A stretch of DNA of 64,000 nt, from contig OY969604.1 of the NCBI GenBank assembly GCA_963701325.1, positions 2,356,001 to 2,420,000 on the forward strand, written 5' to 3'. Position 1 is the first letter of the stretch, and every line of letters starts with the position of its first letter. Below, piece by piece: positions 27,114 to 36,038 of the stretch. Made by a program: the position numbers and the translations under genes. Origin of the DNA: Bog-756 sp963701325. GTDB taxonomy: Bacteria > Actinomycetota > Acidimicrobiia > Acidimicrobiales > RAAP-2. The notes under the pieces were generated by a model, which was given only the letters and a program-made list of their open reading frames with translations, was not told the origin of the DNA and did not search any database.

Positions 27114-28079
27114 TCAGTCCCGAGTCGATCCACTCGCCTCTGAGTAGAACTGGCGGAACCAACGGCGGTACTGGGTCACGGGGCCGTCGACCGTCGTGAT
27201 GATCGGGCGCTCGCGGTAGATCTTGTTCTCCCAGATCGGGACGTCCTGGGTGAACTGGAGATTGGTGATCTGGTCGTTGAGCTCGGAGATCGACTCGGTC
27301 GCTCCGGCGTCCGGGAGCCGCTTCATCGAAAAGAGGAGGCTCACCTCGGTGTACTCCTCGTCGATCGGCGTCTGGGTGATGTAGGTGAGCATCTGGACCG
27401 GGTCCTGATCGACTTCGACCGCCACGATCCCCGGCCCGCACGTCGTGGTTCTCGTGCTCACCTCGAAGCCGGCATCCGAGATTGCGGTCACCTTCAGACT
27501 CTGCTCGACGACCATGGAGGGGCCGGAGAATGTCACATCGAAGGACTCCTTTTCGGGTGGCTCCATGTCGTGCACCGCCGAGAAGTGCGATCGGTTGATG
27601 ATGTTCTCAGTCAGGTCCTGGACGTGGACGCGTACCGTGTAGCTGTTGGTCCTCCACGGCGTCCAGGCCTCCTCGTCCTCGCGGTAGACAGCCACGTCGT
27701 AGCTGGGCGGTGCGCCGTCCGCATGGTGCCAGACGAAGATCCGCCCGTTCCGCTCGCAGACGTCCCACGCCAGAGCGGCCGCCCGGGGTGGGCGATCGAG
27801 TCCCGGGACTTCGACGAGCCGGCCGCTGCCGTCGAAGCGCCAACCGTGGAAGGGGCAGGCGATGCCGTCGCCGCAGACGCGCCCCCCGACTCCGAGGTCG
27901 GCACCGAGATGGGGGCAGTGTGCATCGAAGACGCGGGCAGCTCCGTCGTCACCACGGAAGAGGACGAGGGAGCGCTCTAGGTAGTTGACCGACCTCACGT
28001 CTCCCGGGGCGAGTTCCTCGGAGACGCCGATGCAGAACCAGCCGTTGGGCGAGGCGGGGAACGGATAACGCGAGGCCAT
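27114..28079 (-). CDS. Rieske non-heme iron oxygenase, KshA-like
   Basis: 321 residues. The Rieske centre is CxH-x17-CxxH: Cys55, His57 (CPHLG) and Cys75, His78 (CPFHGW). The catalytic domain has the ENIINRSHF...VH iron-site pattern. The N-terminal layout and length resemble the oxygenase component of 3-ketosteroid 9-alpha-hydroxylase, so a sterol or terpenoid-like substrate is plausible; this is family inference. It needs a separate reductase, not seen in the window. It begins 6 bp after the end of the DapB-fold gene, same strand. Confidence 0.85.
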   Translation of the reverse strand: MASRYPFPASPNGWFCIGVSEELAPGDVRSVNYLERSLVLFRGDDGAARVFDAHCPHLGADLGVGGRVCGDGIACPFHGWRFDGSGRLVEVPGLDRPPRAAALAWDVCERNGRIFVWHHADGAPPSYDVAVYREDEEAWTPWRTNSYTVRVHVQDLTENIINRSHFSAVHDMEPPEKESFDVTFSGPSMVVEQSLKVTAISDAGFEVSTRTTTCGPGIVAVEVDQDPVQMLTYITQTPIDEEYTEVSLLFSMKRLPDAGATESISELNDQITNLQFTQDVPIWENKIYRERPIITTVDGPVTQYRRWFRQFYSEASGSTRD

Positions 28080-28084
28080 CGGTC

Positions 28085-29212
28085 CTACCCCGCCGGCTCG
28101 ACGGGCGTGCCCGGTGCCTGTGCCGCGCCGCGCACCCGGCTCGCAAAGGCGCGTAGCGGGAGATCCGAGCTGGTCAGGAGACCGGGGCTCGCCTCACACA
28201 CTGCACGCATCGCATTGAGCGCTGGCATACCGGTGATGGTCATACCCAACGAGGCGAAGTAGTTCGCGTCCATCAGGCTATGAGGGGTGCCGGTCGCCGG
28301 GAAGATCATGTGGCGGTTGACGATCGTGGGGTCGCCGTCGATGGTGGTGATGTAGCAGCCTTGGACGGCCCACCGGGGCTCGGTCTTGGGCGTCATCTGC
28401 CATTCGAGGTGGACCTCGATCTTCGGGTCGCCGTCCGAGATCCCCTTGAACTTGGCGAGACTCCCGCCGAGCGACCCCTTCGGAAGCGACCACCAGCCGA
28501 GGTCGACGTCTTCAGTGCATGCACCGAGCTCGCACTCGAAGACGATGTCATCGATCTGCAGGTCGAGGCAGTCGGCCATCATGTAGATCGAGTCCGCGAA
28601 GACCGTGCAACCCGTTTCGAGCAGGCCGGGGATCTCGGGATCGTCCACCGGCCTGCCGTAGCCGACGTTCTTCCATGTGTCGACCGAGTGGTGGCACGAG
28701 ACGTCGACCGTCTCCAGCACGGTGATGTGGTCCACTCTTCCCATCCCTGCCGTTGCGACGACGCTCAGTATCTGCGCCAGGCCGGGATTCATGCCGGTTC
28801 CATAGAACGATGTGCCTCCGCGTTGGCAGGCGGCTTCGATGAGCTCTGTCGGTTTCCTGCCGGACGGATGTGGGTGATTCCGGTCGCGATGGTGCCCCGT
28901 GATCCAGTCGGACGTCGTGACCACGTTGATGCCGTTCTCGAGCAGGGTGCAGAACTGGTCGATGTCCGGCCACACCCCGTTGAAGTTCACGACGTCGGGT
29001 TTCAACCGGAGCACATCCTCGATGTCACCGGTGGCTGCGACCCCGAGCGGCCCAATTCCGACGATCTCTCCGGCGTCTCGTCCGACCTTCTCGGGCGAGT
29101 AGCAGTAGAGGCCGACCAGCTCGAGGTCGGGGTGTTCGACGATCCGGCTGACCATCTCCGAGCCCACGTTGCCGGTGGCGACCTGTACGACCCGGAGCGC
29201 TCTTTTCGACAA
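28085..29212 (-). CDS. DapB-fold NAD(P)-dependent dehydrogenase
   Basis: 375 residues. N-terminal Rossmann motif VVQVATGNVGSEMV and a GxNPG active-site region (YGTGMNPGLAQ) mark the dihydrodipicolinate-reductase / 2,4-diaminopentanoate-dehydrogenase superfamily. Many actinobacterial members sit near steroid and lipid genes and have no assigned substrate. The TTG start is set by a strong GGGGAGAAGG ribosome site; frames further upstream are not part of the family. It is the first gene of a pair with the Rieske oxygenase and lies 64 nt downstream of an inverted repeat. Confidence 0.82.
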   Translation of the reverse strand: MSKRALRVVQVATGNVGSEMVSRIVEHPDLELVGLYCYSPEKVGRDAGEIVGIGPLGVAATGDIEDVLRLKPDVVNFNGVWPDIDQFCTLLENGINVVTTSDWITGHHRDRNHPHPSGRKPTELIEAACQRGGTSFYGTGMNPGLAQILSVVATAGMGRVDHITVLETVDVSCHHSVDTWKNVGYGRPVDDPEIPGLLETGCTVFADSIYMMADCLDLQIDDIVFECELGACTEDVDLGWWSLPKGSLGGSLAKFKGISDGDPKIEVHLEWQMTPKTEPRWAVQGCYITTIDGDPTIVNRHMIFPATGTPHSLMDANYFASLGMTITGMPALNAMRAVCEASPGLLTSSDLPLRAFASRVRGAAQAPGTPVEPAG

Positions 29213-29275
29213 GGCGCCTTCTCCCCTTCGCGGCACGAGATCACTGCTACCGCCCGAGCATCGTACGGCGGAGTT

Positions 29276-29299
29276 GGACACTTGTCCAGGAGAGTGTCC
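29276..29299. promoter_or_regulatory. Inverted repeat, candidate operator of the DapB-like/Rieske operon
   Basis: GGACACT at 29276-29282 and AGTGTCC at 29293-29299 form a perfect 7-bp inverted repeat with a 10-nt spacer. It lies 64-87 nt upstream of the DapB-like start, where a TetR-type repressor could block transcription. The regulator is unknown; the window's TetR gene is at 18967-19554. Confidence 0.45.
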
Positions 29300-29357
29300 G
29301 ACTTGGCGAGCACGCAGGTCAGGCTGGCGGCGGCTCGGGCATGATCGTGGACCGTCC

Positions 29358-30857
29358 CTACACACCTGTCTCGGCAGTGAGACGCCCGGACCGCACTGCG
29401 CGGACGAGTGCCTCGTAGTCCCGCTCGTTCTGGTCGGCGTACGCCGCGGAAAAGCCGGCGATTGCCCGATCGAAGACGTCCCCTTTGCCCAGGTACGACG
29501 CGATGGCGACGCGATCGCCCCATCGCGCGTGTGCCCGAGCCAACGTCGCCCCGCAGAGACGGGCGTAGACGGTGGCTCCGGGGACGAGCATCTCTTCGAC
29601 CTCGGGGGCCCCTTTCCAGTCGTGGAGTTGGCGCACGTAATAGTCGCGCTCACCCCCGTCGAGGCCCTTGATGCGCTGCCAGCCGAGGAAGGCGTCGCTG
29701 GCCCCCTGCATGAGACGCTGACCCGCCACGACTCGCTGGCCGTGGTGGGGGTACTCGCTCGTTCCGGCGAACGGCTCGAGAACCGACGCCTGTGCTTCCT
29801 TCACCTGGAGGACCAGAGGGTCGGTTTCGTCGCGCCCGACCAGCAAGAGGATGTAGCAGCGGGTACCGACACTCCCAACGCCGACGATCTTGCGGGCCGC
29901 GTGGACGTAGCGAAACTCCTCCAGTGGGTGGTGCTCGATCCCAAGGGTCTCGCGATAGGAGGCCGACAATTTCTTGATCAGGACTTCGGACTGGGCCCAT
30001 TCAGAACCCGGTTCCACGAGGTCCTCGACCGGCACGGTGACGGGCGGGTCTGCGACGATCCGAAGTCGGTCGCCGACCTTGCCGACCCGCCGGGTGAACA
30101 CCCGCATGCTGTCGCGTGTGCGCGCTTTGGCCACACCCTGCTCGACGACCCGGTGTTCCTTCTTGCTGAGTGTGCCCCGGTCGACCTCCGTGCGCATCTC
30201 GTCGAGGAGGCGGCCGGCCTCGAGATGGTCGTACCAGACCTGAAGCGTCCCCGACTCGGCGGCCTCGCGCATCCGCTCGCGATATGCCCACACGCCCTCC
30301 ATGACGACAGTTCGGCGATCCGAGTGCGAGAACCCCCGGTGGCGACCCAAGATCTCGAAACTGGCGGCCAACCGCTTGACGTCCCACTCCCACGGACCCG
30401 GCAGGGTCTCGTCGAAGTCGTTGATGTCGAAGAGCAGCTGACGCTCAGGGGTACCGAACAGGCCGAAGTTCGACAGGTGGGCGTCACCGCACAGCTGCAC
30501 GGTCACCCCGGACGTCGGAGTGGCAGACAGATCCGTGGCTTGGATGAGCGCCGCGCCGCGGTAGAACGTGAAGGGCGAGACGAGCATCCGTCCGTACCGG
30601 ATCGGGAGCAGATCGTGTACCCGACTTGCGCCCTGCTCTTCCAGCAGCGTCACCGGGTCGGGGCGATCAGGTGGCGGCTCGAATCGCCCGTGACTCGAGC
30701 GGGGGGCCTCCGTACGGGCATCACGGCCTCGGGCCACGCGCTCCTCGACGGTGAGGCGCTTCCGCCGCCAAGAGGCCGAGAACGAGCTGCTCGGATTCCC
30801 CCCGGTGCCCGGCTGACGCTCTGGTCCGGCGTTCGTCGTCGATCTCTCGGTATCCAT
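29358..30857 (-). CDS. DUF2252 family protein
   Basis: 499 residues. Family signatures are RYGRMLVSPFTFYRGAA, VQLCGDAHLSNFG and FDINDFDETLPGPWEWDVKRL. The GDxHxxN and DFD pattern recalls aminoglycoside-phosphotransferase/kinase-fold active sites, so a kinase-like activity is possible, but DUF2252 is not functionally defined. Divergent from the universal stress protein gene with 73 bp between the starts. Confidence 0.88.
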   Translation of the reverse strand: MDTERSTTNAGPERQPGTGGNPSSSFSASWRRKRLTVEERVARGRDARTEAPRSSHGRFEPPPDRPDPVTLLEEQGASRVHDLLPIRYGRMLVSPFTFYRGAALIQATDLSATPTSGVTVQLCGDAHLSNFGLFGTPERQLLFDINDFDETLPGPWEWDVKRLAASFEILGRHRGFSHSDRRTVVMEGVWAYRERMREAAESGTLQVWYDHLEAGRLLDEMRTEVDRGTLSKKEHRVVEQGVAKARTRDSMRVFTRRVGKVGDRLRIVADPPVTVPVEDLVEPGSEWAQSEVLIKKLSASYRETLGIEHHPLEEFRYVHAARKIVGVGSVGTRCYILLLVGRDETDPLVLQVKEAQASVLEPFAGTSEYPHHGQRVVAGQRLMQGASDAFLGWQRIKGLDGGERDYYVRQLHDWKGAPEVEEMLVPGATVYARLCGATLARAHARWGDRVAIASYLGKGDVFDRAIAGFSAAYADQNERDYEALVRAVRSGRLTAETGV

Positions 30858-30930
30858 CGGGTCTCTCTGTCGAGACTACCCCTGGAGTCTCAGTCTGGCC
30901 CGGGTCGACGGTCGTGACAGACTCTCGTGA

Positions 30931-31383
30931 GTGAGCACCGTTCTCCTTGCCACCGACGGTTCCGAACTGGCCGTGCGGTCTGTCTTAGCGGGGGTGGCGG
31001 TCCTGCGCCCAGCAGTTGTACACATCGTGGTGACAGTCGTCGAAGGACTCGATCCGTCTCTGACCCAGGATGGTTCGGGCCACGCTGGACCGTCGATGAG
31101 CCCCGATGAGTACGCGAGCGTGCGGGATGAGAAGCTTGCCGAAGGAAGGGCGGTGGTGGATCACACCGCGAGTCTGTTGGACGTCGAGCCGGTCGAGACC
31201 CGTGTGATCGAGGGCAGTCCCGGCGCAGCGCTGTGCGCACTGGCCGAAGAAGTGTCAGCCGACGCGATCGTGTTGGGTAGTCGTGGTCGAAGTGGAATTC
31301 GACGTGCGTTGCTCGGCTCGGTTTCCGACTATGTCGTCCGCAATGCCCCGTGCGCTGTGGTCATCGCGCGCGCCGACCCGTAG
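30931..31383 (+). CDS. Universal stress protein (UspA family)
   Basis: 150 residues, one Usp domain. VLLATDGSELA starts the nucleotide site and GSRGRSGIRRALLGSVSDYV is the G-x2-G-x9-G(S) ATP-binding loop, so this is an ATP-binding type. It begins with GTG. Role in stress is known for the family only. It ends 4 bp before the convergent LapA-like gene. Confidence 0.9.
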   Translation: MSTVLLATDGSELAVRSVLAGVAVLRPAVVHIVVTVVEGLDPSLTQDGSGHAGPSMSPDEYASVRDEKLAEGRAVVDHTASLLDVEPVETRVIEGSPGAALCALAEEVSADAIVLGSRGRSGIRRALLGSVSDYVVRNAPCAVVIARADP

Positions 31384-31387
31384 CTGG

Positions 31388-31663
31388 TCAGTCCCCACGG
31401 CGGTCAGCTCGGCGCTCCTTGCGGCGCCGGTGGCGGCGCATCACGCCGAGCCCCACCCAGATCAGCGCTCCGAACGCGGCGGTGACCAGCGTGTAGAGCC
31501 ACAACGGCCATGAGAAGTTCCAGACGAGGAAGTGGAGTCTGATCCGTTCGGTGTTCTGGATGATGAAGATGAGGAGAAGCCCACCTCCCGCGAGAGCGGT
31601 GATTGCTCCTGTTCCGAGCCGCCTCTGGTTCTTGACCCGTCCGTTCTCATCCGACTGAGCCAT
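31388..31663 (-). CDS. LapA-like (DUF1049) membrane protein
   Basis: 91 residues with two spans: AITALAGGGLLLIFIIQNTERIRLHFL and LYTLVTAAFGALIWVGLGV, then a basic tail (MRRHRRRKERRADRR). The IxQNTxxIxxxF motif marks the LapA/DUF1049 family linked to envelope assembly in other bacteria. GGAG precedes the ATG. Longer upstream readings lack support. Confidence 0.78.
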   Translation of the reverse strand: MAQSDENGRVKNQRRLGTGAITALAGGGLLLIFIIQNTERIRLHFLVWNFSWPLWLYTLVTAAFGALIWVGLGVMRRHRRRKERRADRRGD

Positions 31664-31823
31664 GGTGCTCCGCTCCCTTTGGAGGTTTCGGCCGCAAACC
31701 TCGTGCCAGCTACATTCTTGCAAGCTTGAAGCCGAGACGCGCTCCTGTGCTTGAATTGGACGGAAGGTGGTGGCCGGCGGTTGGCGGCCGCAACAATGCG
31801 TCACCCGATGAGGGGCTGAACAC

Positions 31824-33203
31824 ATGTCTCCATACTTGTCCCGAACCGTTCGTGGGGTGACTGCTGCATGCGTCGCTGCGACGGTCGTGATCCTGAGCAC
31901 AAGCGCGGTGTCGTCAGAGGTGTCGTCGGTCGGCGGTGGGTCGCTTCGATCCGTGTCTGGCGGGTCGTCGGTCGGCGCACCCCTCCCGCTCATCCGAGTC
32001 GAACCGCACGCCACGGATTCGGACGCGACGCCCCCCGGCCCCGGATCGTGTGGCTGTTACGAGCCGGCCCAGTTCCAGGCCGCGTACGATCTCGGACCGC
32101 TGTATGCGAACAAGGACACCGGTGCCGGTGAGACGGTCGTCGTCGTCGATGCGTTCGGCTCGAACACCATTCAGAATGACCTCAGGACATTCGACACCGG
32201 GTTCGACCTGCCGCCTCCTCCGAGCTTCAAGATCATTGCGCCGGAGGGGGCGATCACGGGATCCAACGCCAGCTGGGCTACTGAAACGACGCTCGACGTC
32301 GAGTACGCGCATGCCATCGCACCGGGAGCGAACATCCTTCTCGTCGAGACACCGGTGGCGGAGACCGAGGGGGCAGTCGGGTTCAAGCAGATCGTCGCCG
32401 CCGAGAACTACGTGATCAGTAACGAGAAGTCACTCGGGATAGCGGGTGGCGCTGTGATCTCGCAGAGCTTCGGGGCGACCGAGCAGACGTTTGGGTCAGG
32501 CTTCGCAGCCAAGATTGCACCGTTCCGAACGGCCTTCACCGCGGCGAGGTCGGCAGGAGTGACCGTGTTGGGGGCTTCTGGTGACTTCGGCGCCACCAAC
32601 TGCTCCAACGCGGCGAATCCGTGCGCGCTCTATGCCCACAGAGTCAATTCCTGGCCCTCGAGCGATCCACTCGTCACGAGTGTCGGGGGATTGCAGCTCA
32701 CGATCAGCACCATCGCCCCGTACCATCAGACGAAATCCCCGGTGGTCTGGAACGACGGGTTGGGCGCAAGCGGTGGCGGCGACTCCGCCGCATTCGCTGT
32801 GCCCCCGTTCCAGGACTCGGTGTCCGGCGTCGTGGGCAAGTGGCGCGGCACACCTGACCTGTCGATGAGTGCATCGGTTCTCGACGGTGCCGAAATCTAC
32901 GAGTCGGGCGGGGGGTGGCTGCCGGTCGGTGGCACCAGTGAGGCGACCCCTGAGTTCGCAGGCATCGTTGCAATCGCAGACCAGGTGGCCGGCAAAGGCC
33001 TCGGAGATCTCGACAGGGCCCTCTATGGGATGGAGTCCGCTGGAGCGAGCGGCATCGTCGACGTCACCTCAGGAAACAACTCGTTCAATAGGGTGACCGG
33101 CTACCGGGCGGTCAAGGGCTACGACATGGCAACCGGAATCGGGACGGTCGACGGCGCCGCTTTCGTCCCCGAGCTCGTGGCAGAGGTCGCCAAGGTCGGT
33201 TAG
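31824..33203 (+). CDS. S53 family (sedolisin-like) serine-carboxyl peptidase, secreted
   Basis: 459 residues with a signal peptide. Catalytic Glu154 and Asp158 (ATETTLDVEYAHAIAPGA), oxyanion Asp254 (GASGDFGA) and nucleophile Ser372 (GGTSEATPEFAG) are all present, and the C-terminal Ca-site pattern DVTSGNNS...GYDMATGIG is intact. Sedolisins are acid peptidases acting outside the cell. The usual large prodomain is absent or very short (about 75 residues before the catalytic domain), as in some compact bacterial members. Confidence 0.88.
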   Translation: MSPYLSRTVRGVTAACVAATVVILSTSAVSSEVSSVGGGSLRSVSGGSSVGAPLPLIRVEPHATDSDATPPGPGSCGCYEPAQFQAAYDLGPLYANKDTGAGETVVVVDAFGSNTIQNDLRTFDTGFDLPPPPSFKIIAPEGAITGSNASWATETTLDVEYAHAIAPGANILLVETPVAETEGAVGFKQIVAAENYVISNEKSLGIAGGAVISQSFGATEQTFGSGFAAKIAPFRTAFTAARSAGVTVLGASGDFGATNCSNAANPCALYAHRVNSWPSSDPLVTSVGGLQLTISTIAPYHQTKSPVVWNDGLGASGGGDSAAFAVPPFQDSVSGVVGKWRGTPDLSMSASVLDGAEIYESGGGWLPVGGTSEATPEFAGIVAIADQVAGKGLGDLDRALYGMESAGASGIVDVTSGNNSFNRVTGYRAVKGYDMATGIGTVDGAAFVPELVAEVAKVG

Positions 33204-33288
33204 GAGCAGCCGCGAGCTCTTGTCGATCGAAGCCGTGCTTGCTCGCCAGCCGTGACTTCGCCACACTTGACAGGTCAAGGGAGGGTGG

Positions 33289-34536
33289 ATGTCGATCGAT
33301 TGCCGGACCCGACTGCTCAAGGAGGTCAGAGCGCTCGAACGCGATGACATGGTGGACGGACTGCTTCCCGATGCCATCGCGGTACATGGTGACCTCGCCG
33401 GGCGCGGCGTGGCGTACAAGGAGCTCCCGGCCCTCGGTCTCGAGGTCGATGACCGGAAGATCACACTCCGACGGTCGGGGGGGACCCTCGGAATCCGTGC
33501 TGGGACCGACGACGCGGCTGTGGTCGCGGTGTTGTCGGCCGACGCGCTCTCCGACTTCCTCCAGGACGTCCAGTCGGCGATGGGCCTCGCGATGACCTCA
33601 CGTGTCCGGATCACCTCGGGCAGCATCAACGACTGGATCGCATGGGAGCCGCCGATGCGCGCCCTCCTGGACGGCCGCAAGGTCCACGAGACCGGCGATG
33701 TCACCTTTACCGGTCTCGACGGCGGCCCGCTCGACCTCGATCGCATCTTCACGCCGGACGACGATCGCGACGAGATGGCCCACTTCCTCGAGCAGGCCGG
33801 TTTCCTCCACCTCCGCGGCGTCTTCGACCGGGAGGTGATGGATGCGATCGGGGCCGACATCGACGAGTGGATCGGCCGTGCCGCCCCCGACGATGGCGAG
33901 TCCTGGTGGGCCGAGACCAGCGACGGAGCATCCCAGGCCGTGCGCGTCCTCTTCTTCCACGAGAAGTCGGCCGCCCTCCGCGAGGCGGTCGCCAGCGAAC
34001 GGTACCGATGGATCGGGGACCTCACGGGCGACGGGCACCAGCACCTCGGCGGGGGGGAGGGCCTCGTGAAGCCGCTCGGGATCGTGCGCGGCCTCTCCGA
34101 CCTCCCCTGGCACAAGGACTGCGGCCAAGGCAAGCACTCGTATGTGTGCAGCGGACTGACCTGCGGCATCTCGATCACCGGGGCGGATCGCACCAGCGGT
34201 GCCCTCGGTGTGATCCCCGGCAGTCACCGCGCCAACACGATGGCCGCCGGCCGCGACCCGGCTCTAGATCTCCAACCCCGGATGCTCGAGACGCAGACCG
34301 GTGATGTCACGGTGCACTGCAGCGACGCGCTCCACCGCGCCCATCCACCGATCGATCGTCCGCGGAAGGTCGTCTACTCGAGCTTCGCCCTGCGCCCACT
34401 CCCCGGCGACGAGGTGAAACCCGACCCCCGCTACAGCAGGCAGGCGAGGGCCGAGCTCTCCGACGTTCAGGACCGGATCGCGGCGGCCGACAATCCGGTC
34501 GCTCAGAGGCGATACCGCGCAGGCCACGGCACGTGA
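33289..34536 (+). CDS. PhyH-like Fe(II)/2-oxoglutarate dioxygenase with N-terminal SCP2-like region
   Basis: 415 residues. The first ~110 residues look like a small lipid-binding (SCP2-like) domain. The C-terminal 290 residues are phytanoyl-CoA-dioxygenase-like: the metal site HxD is in WHKDCGQGKH and the distal His in HCSDALHRAHPP, with ALGVIPGSHRAN between. The likely reaction is 2-oxoglutarate-dependent hydroxylation of an acyl or lipid substrate. AAGGGAGGG stands in front of the ATG. Confidence 0.8.
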   Translation: MSIDCRTRLLKEVRALERDDMVDGLLPDAIAVHGDLAGRGVAYKELPALGLEVDDRKITLRRSGGTLGIRAGTDDAAVVAVLSADALSDFLQDVQSAMGLAMTSRVRITSGSINDWIAWEPPMRALLDGRKVHETGDVTFTGLDGGPLDLDRIFTPDDDRDEMAHFLEQAGFLHLRGVFDREVMDAIGADIDEWIGRAAPDDGESWWAETSDGASQAVRVLFFHEKSAALREAVASERYRWIGDLTGDGHQHLGGGEGLVKPLGIVRGLSDLPWHKDCGQGKHSYVCSGLTCGISITGADRTSGALGVIPGSHRANTMAAGRDPALDLQPRMLETQTGDVTVHCSDALHRAHPPIDRPRKVVYSSFALRPLPGDEVKPDPRYSRQARAELSDVQDRIAAADNPVAQRRYRAGHGT

Positions 34537-34591
34537 TCACGAAGTAGCAGGTGAGGTTCCCCTGGCGCCCGCGAAACACTGAAGAAGACAT

Positions 34592-34620
34592 TTGACTGTA
34601 GCTCCCGCAGAGCACATACT
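34592..34620 (+). promoter_or_regulatory. Leaderless promoter of the ArsR-type gene
   Basis: TTGACT (34592-34597), a 17-nt spacer, CATACT (34615-34620), then 7 nt to the ATG at 34628. Spacing is ideal and no ribosome site exists, so transcription should begin at the start codon. The TTG within the -35 box is in frame and could be misread as a start. Confidence 0.7.
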
Positions 34621-34635
34621 CAAGTACATGCTTGA
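34620..34635. promoter_or_regulatory. Inverted repeat over the ArsR gene start
   Basis: TCAAG (34620-34624) and CTTGA (34631-34635) are perfect inverted arms around the ATG, touching the -10 box. An ArsR-type repressor bound here would block its own promoter. The site was found by eye and is inferred as an operator. Confidence 0.45.
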
Positions 34636-34972
34636 CCAAACGATCGACCTGGACCGGACGTTTCAGGCGCTGGCCGACAAGAGCAGGCGCACCATGGTGG
34701 AACGGCTCACCGCGGGACCCGCCTCGGTCAGCGAGCTCGCAGAACCCCTGGCCATGTCCCTTGCCGCCGTCGTCCAGCACGTGCAGGTGCTCGAGTCGTG
34801 CGGCGTGGTGAAGACCGAGAAGGTCGGAAGGACCCGCATGTGCCGGATCGAGCGTGGAGCGATGACCGCTGCCGAAGGGTGGATAGCTGACCGACGCCGG
34901 AGCTGGGAAGCCCGCCTCGATCGGCTGGGCGACCTCCTGACCGAAACCGCCACTACCGAGGAGAAACCGTGA
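34628..34972 (+). CDS. ArsR family winged-helix regulator
   Basis: 114 residues. FQALADKSRRTMVERLTAGPASVSELAEPLAMSLAAVVQHVQVLESCGVV is a standard ArsR winged HTH. No metal-binding Cys cluster is present, so it is the type found with SRPBCC partners rather than a metal sensor. Its stop overlaps the GTG of the SRPBCC gene. ATG at 34628 chosen because it fits the leaderless promoter. Confidence 0.88.
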   Translation: MLDQTIDLDRTFQALADKSRRTMVERLTAGPASVSELAEPLAMSLAAVVQHVQVLESCGVVKTEKVGRTRMCRIERGAMTAAEGWIADRRRSWEARLDRLGDLLTETATTEEKP

Positions 34973-35436
34973 TCCTGTCCACCGTCACCCATGACACGTT
35001 CGTCGTCGAGCGGACCTTCGACGTTCCGGTCGCCCAGGTCTTCCCGGCGTGGGCGGATCCCACCCTCAAGGCCCGCTGGTTCACCGGCTCCGCCGATGCA
35101 CTGGGAGCAAGCTACGAACTCGACTTCCGGGTCGGGGGCCGTGAGGCCTTTCGGGGCGGGCCCACCGGCGGACCCGTTCACACGTACGAGTCGCAGTTCC
35201 ACGACATCGTTCCCGAGCAGCGGATCGTCTACACGTACGAAATGTCCGCCGATGCGGATCGGATCTCGGTATCCGTCGCCACGGTGCAGTTCCACGACCA
35301 CGACGAAGCGACGCAGCTCGTCCTCACAGAGCAGGGGGTGTTCCTCGACGGCCACGACACGGCGAGCCAGAGAGAGGAGGGAACCCAGTCCTTTCTGGAC
35401 TCGCTGGCAGCCATGCTGCACGGAGGCGCATCGTGA
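34969..35436 (+). CDS. SRPBCC (AHSA1-like) domain protein
   Basis: 155 residues with the AHSA1-type start VERTFDVPVAQVFPAWADPTLKARWF and a C-terminal W/L-rich helix. Such proteins form conserved operons with ArsR regulators; the ligand is unknown. GTG overlaps the ArsR stop by 4 nt, so both are made together. Confidence 0.85.
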   Translation: MILSTVTHDTFVVERTFDVPVAQVFPAWADPTLKARWFTGSADALGASYELDFRVGGREAFRGGPTGGPVHTYESQFHDIVPEQRIVYTYEMSADADRISVSVATVQFHDHDEATQLVLTEQGVFLDGHDTASQREEGTQSFLDSLAAMLHGGAS

Positions 35437-35479
35437 CGACGCAGGTCCTCCAGGCGCACACCTCGAGGCGGAACGACCG

Positions 35480-36038
35480 ATGAGAGCCGTGGCGTCCTTC
35501 ATCGTCACCAGCCTCGACGGCTTCTACGAGGGCCCGAACGGCGAGTTCGACTGGTTGGTGCCCGACGAGGAGTTCAACGACTTCGCCGTCCGTCAACTCG
35601 ACGAGGCGGACACGCTCGGGTTCGGCCGGGCAACCTACGAGCACATGGCCGCCTACTGGCCGACGGAGCAGGCTCGAGTGAACGACCCGGCCATCACCTC
35701 CCGGATGAACGCCAAACCCAAGCTCGTCTTTTCGACGTCACTCGGAGACGCAGGCTGGTCCAACACCACCATCATCGCCGGCGAGGCCGCCGAGCAGATC
35801 GAAACGGTCAAGGCCGCGCCTGGCGGCGAAGTGCTCGTGCTCGGCAGCGCCCACCTCACCGCCCACTTCGCCGCCGCGGGTGTTCTCGACGAGTTGCGGA
35901 TCATGGTCTGCCCGATTGTCATTGGTCAGGGCCGATCCCTCTTCGAGGACCTGAGTGGCCGGCTTGCGCTCAGTTTGGCCCACCTGCGGGCAATTCGATT
36001 CCGGCAACGTCCTCCTCACCTACCGGCCGTTGCGCTAA
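35480..36038 (+). pseudogene. RibD_C/dihydrofolate-reductase-like protein, frameshifted near C-terminus
   Basis: The first 171 codons match RibD_C-domain reductases (IVTSLDGFYEGPNGEFDWL at the start, VLVLGSAHLTAHFAAAGVLDEL and CPIVIGQGRSLFEDL later). After HLR the frame breaks; removing one A at 35992/35993 restores RAFDSGNVLLTYRPLR and a stop at 36036-36038. Without the correction the frame runs on to 36310 with no family similarity. The restored stop overlaps the convergent gene's stop as CTAA. Third gene after ArsR and SRPBCC, 43 bp downstream. Confidence 0.8.

Noticed and set aside
26218..27441. A 407-residue reading of the exported-protein frame starting at 27441
   Set aside because: The extra N-terminal part is Arg/Gly-rich and lies antisense-free but out of frame inside the Rieske gene; the membrane-anchor ATG at 27021 has a ribosome site.
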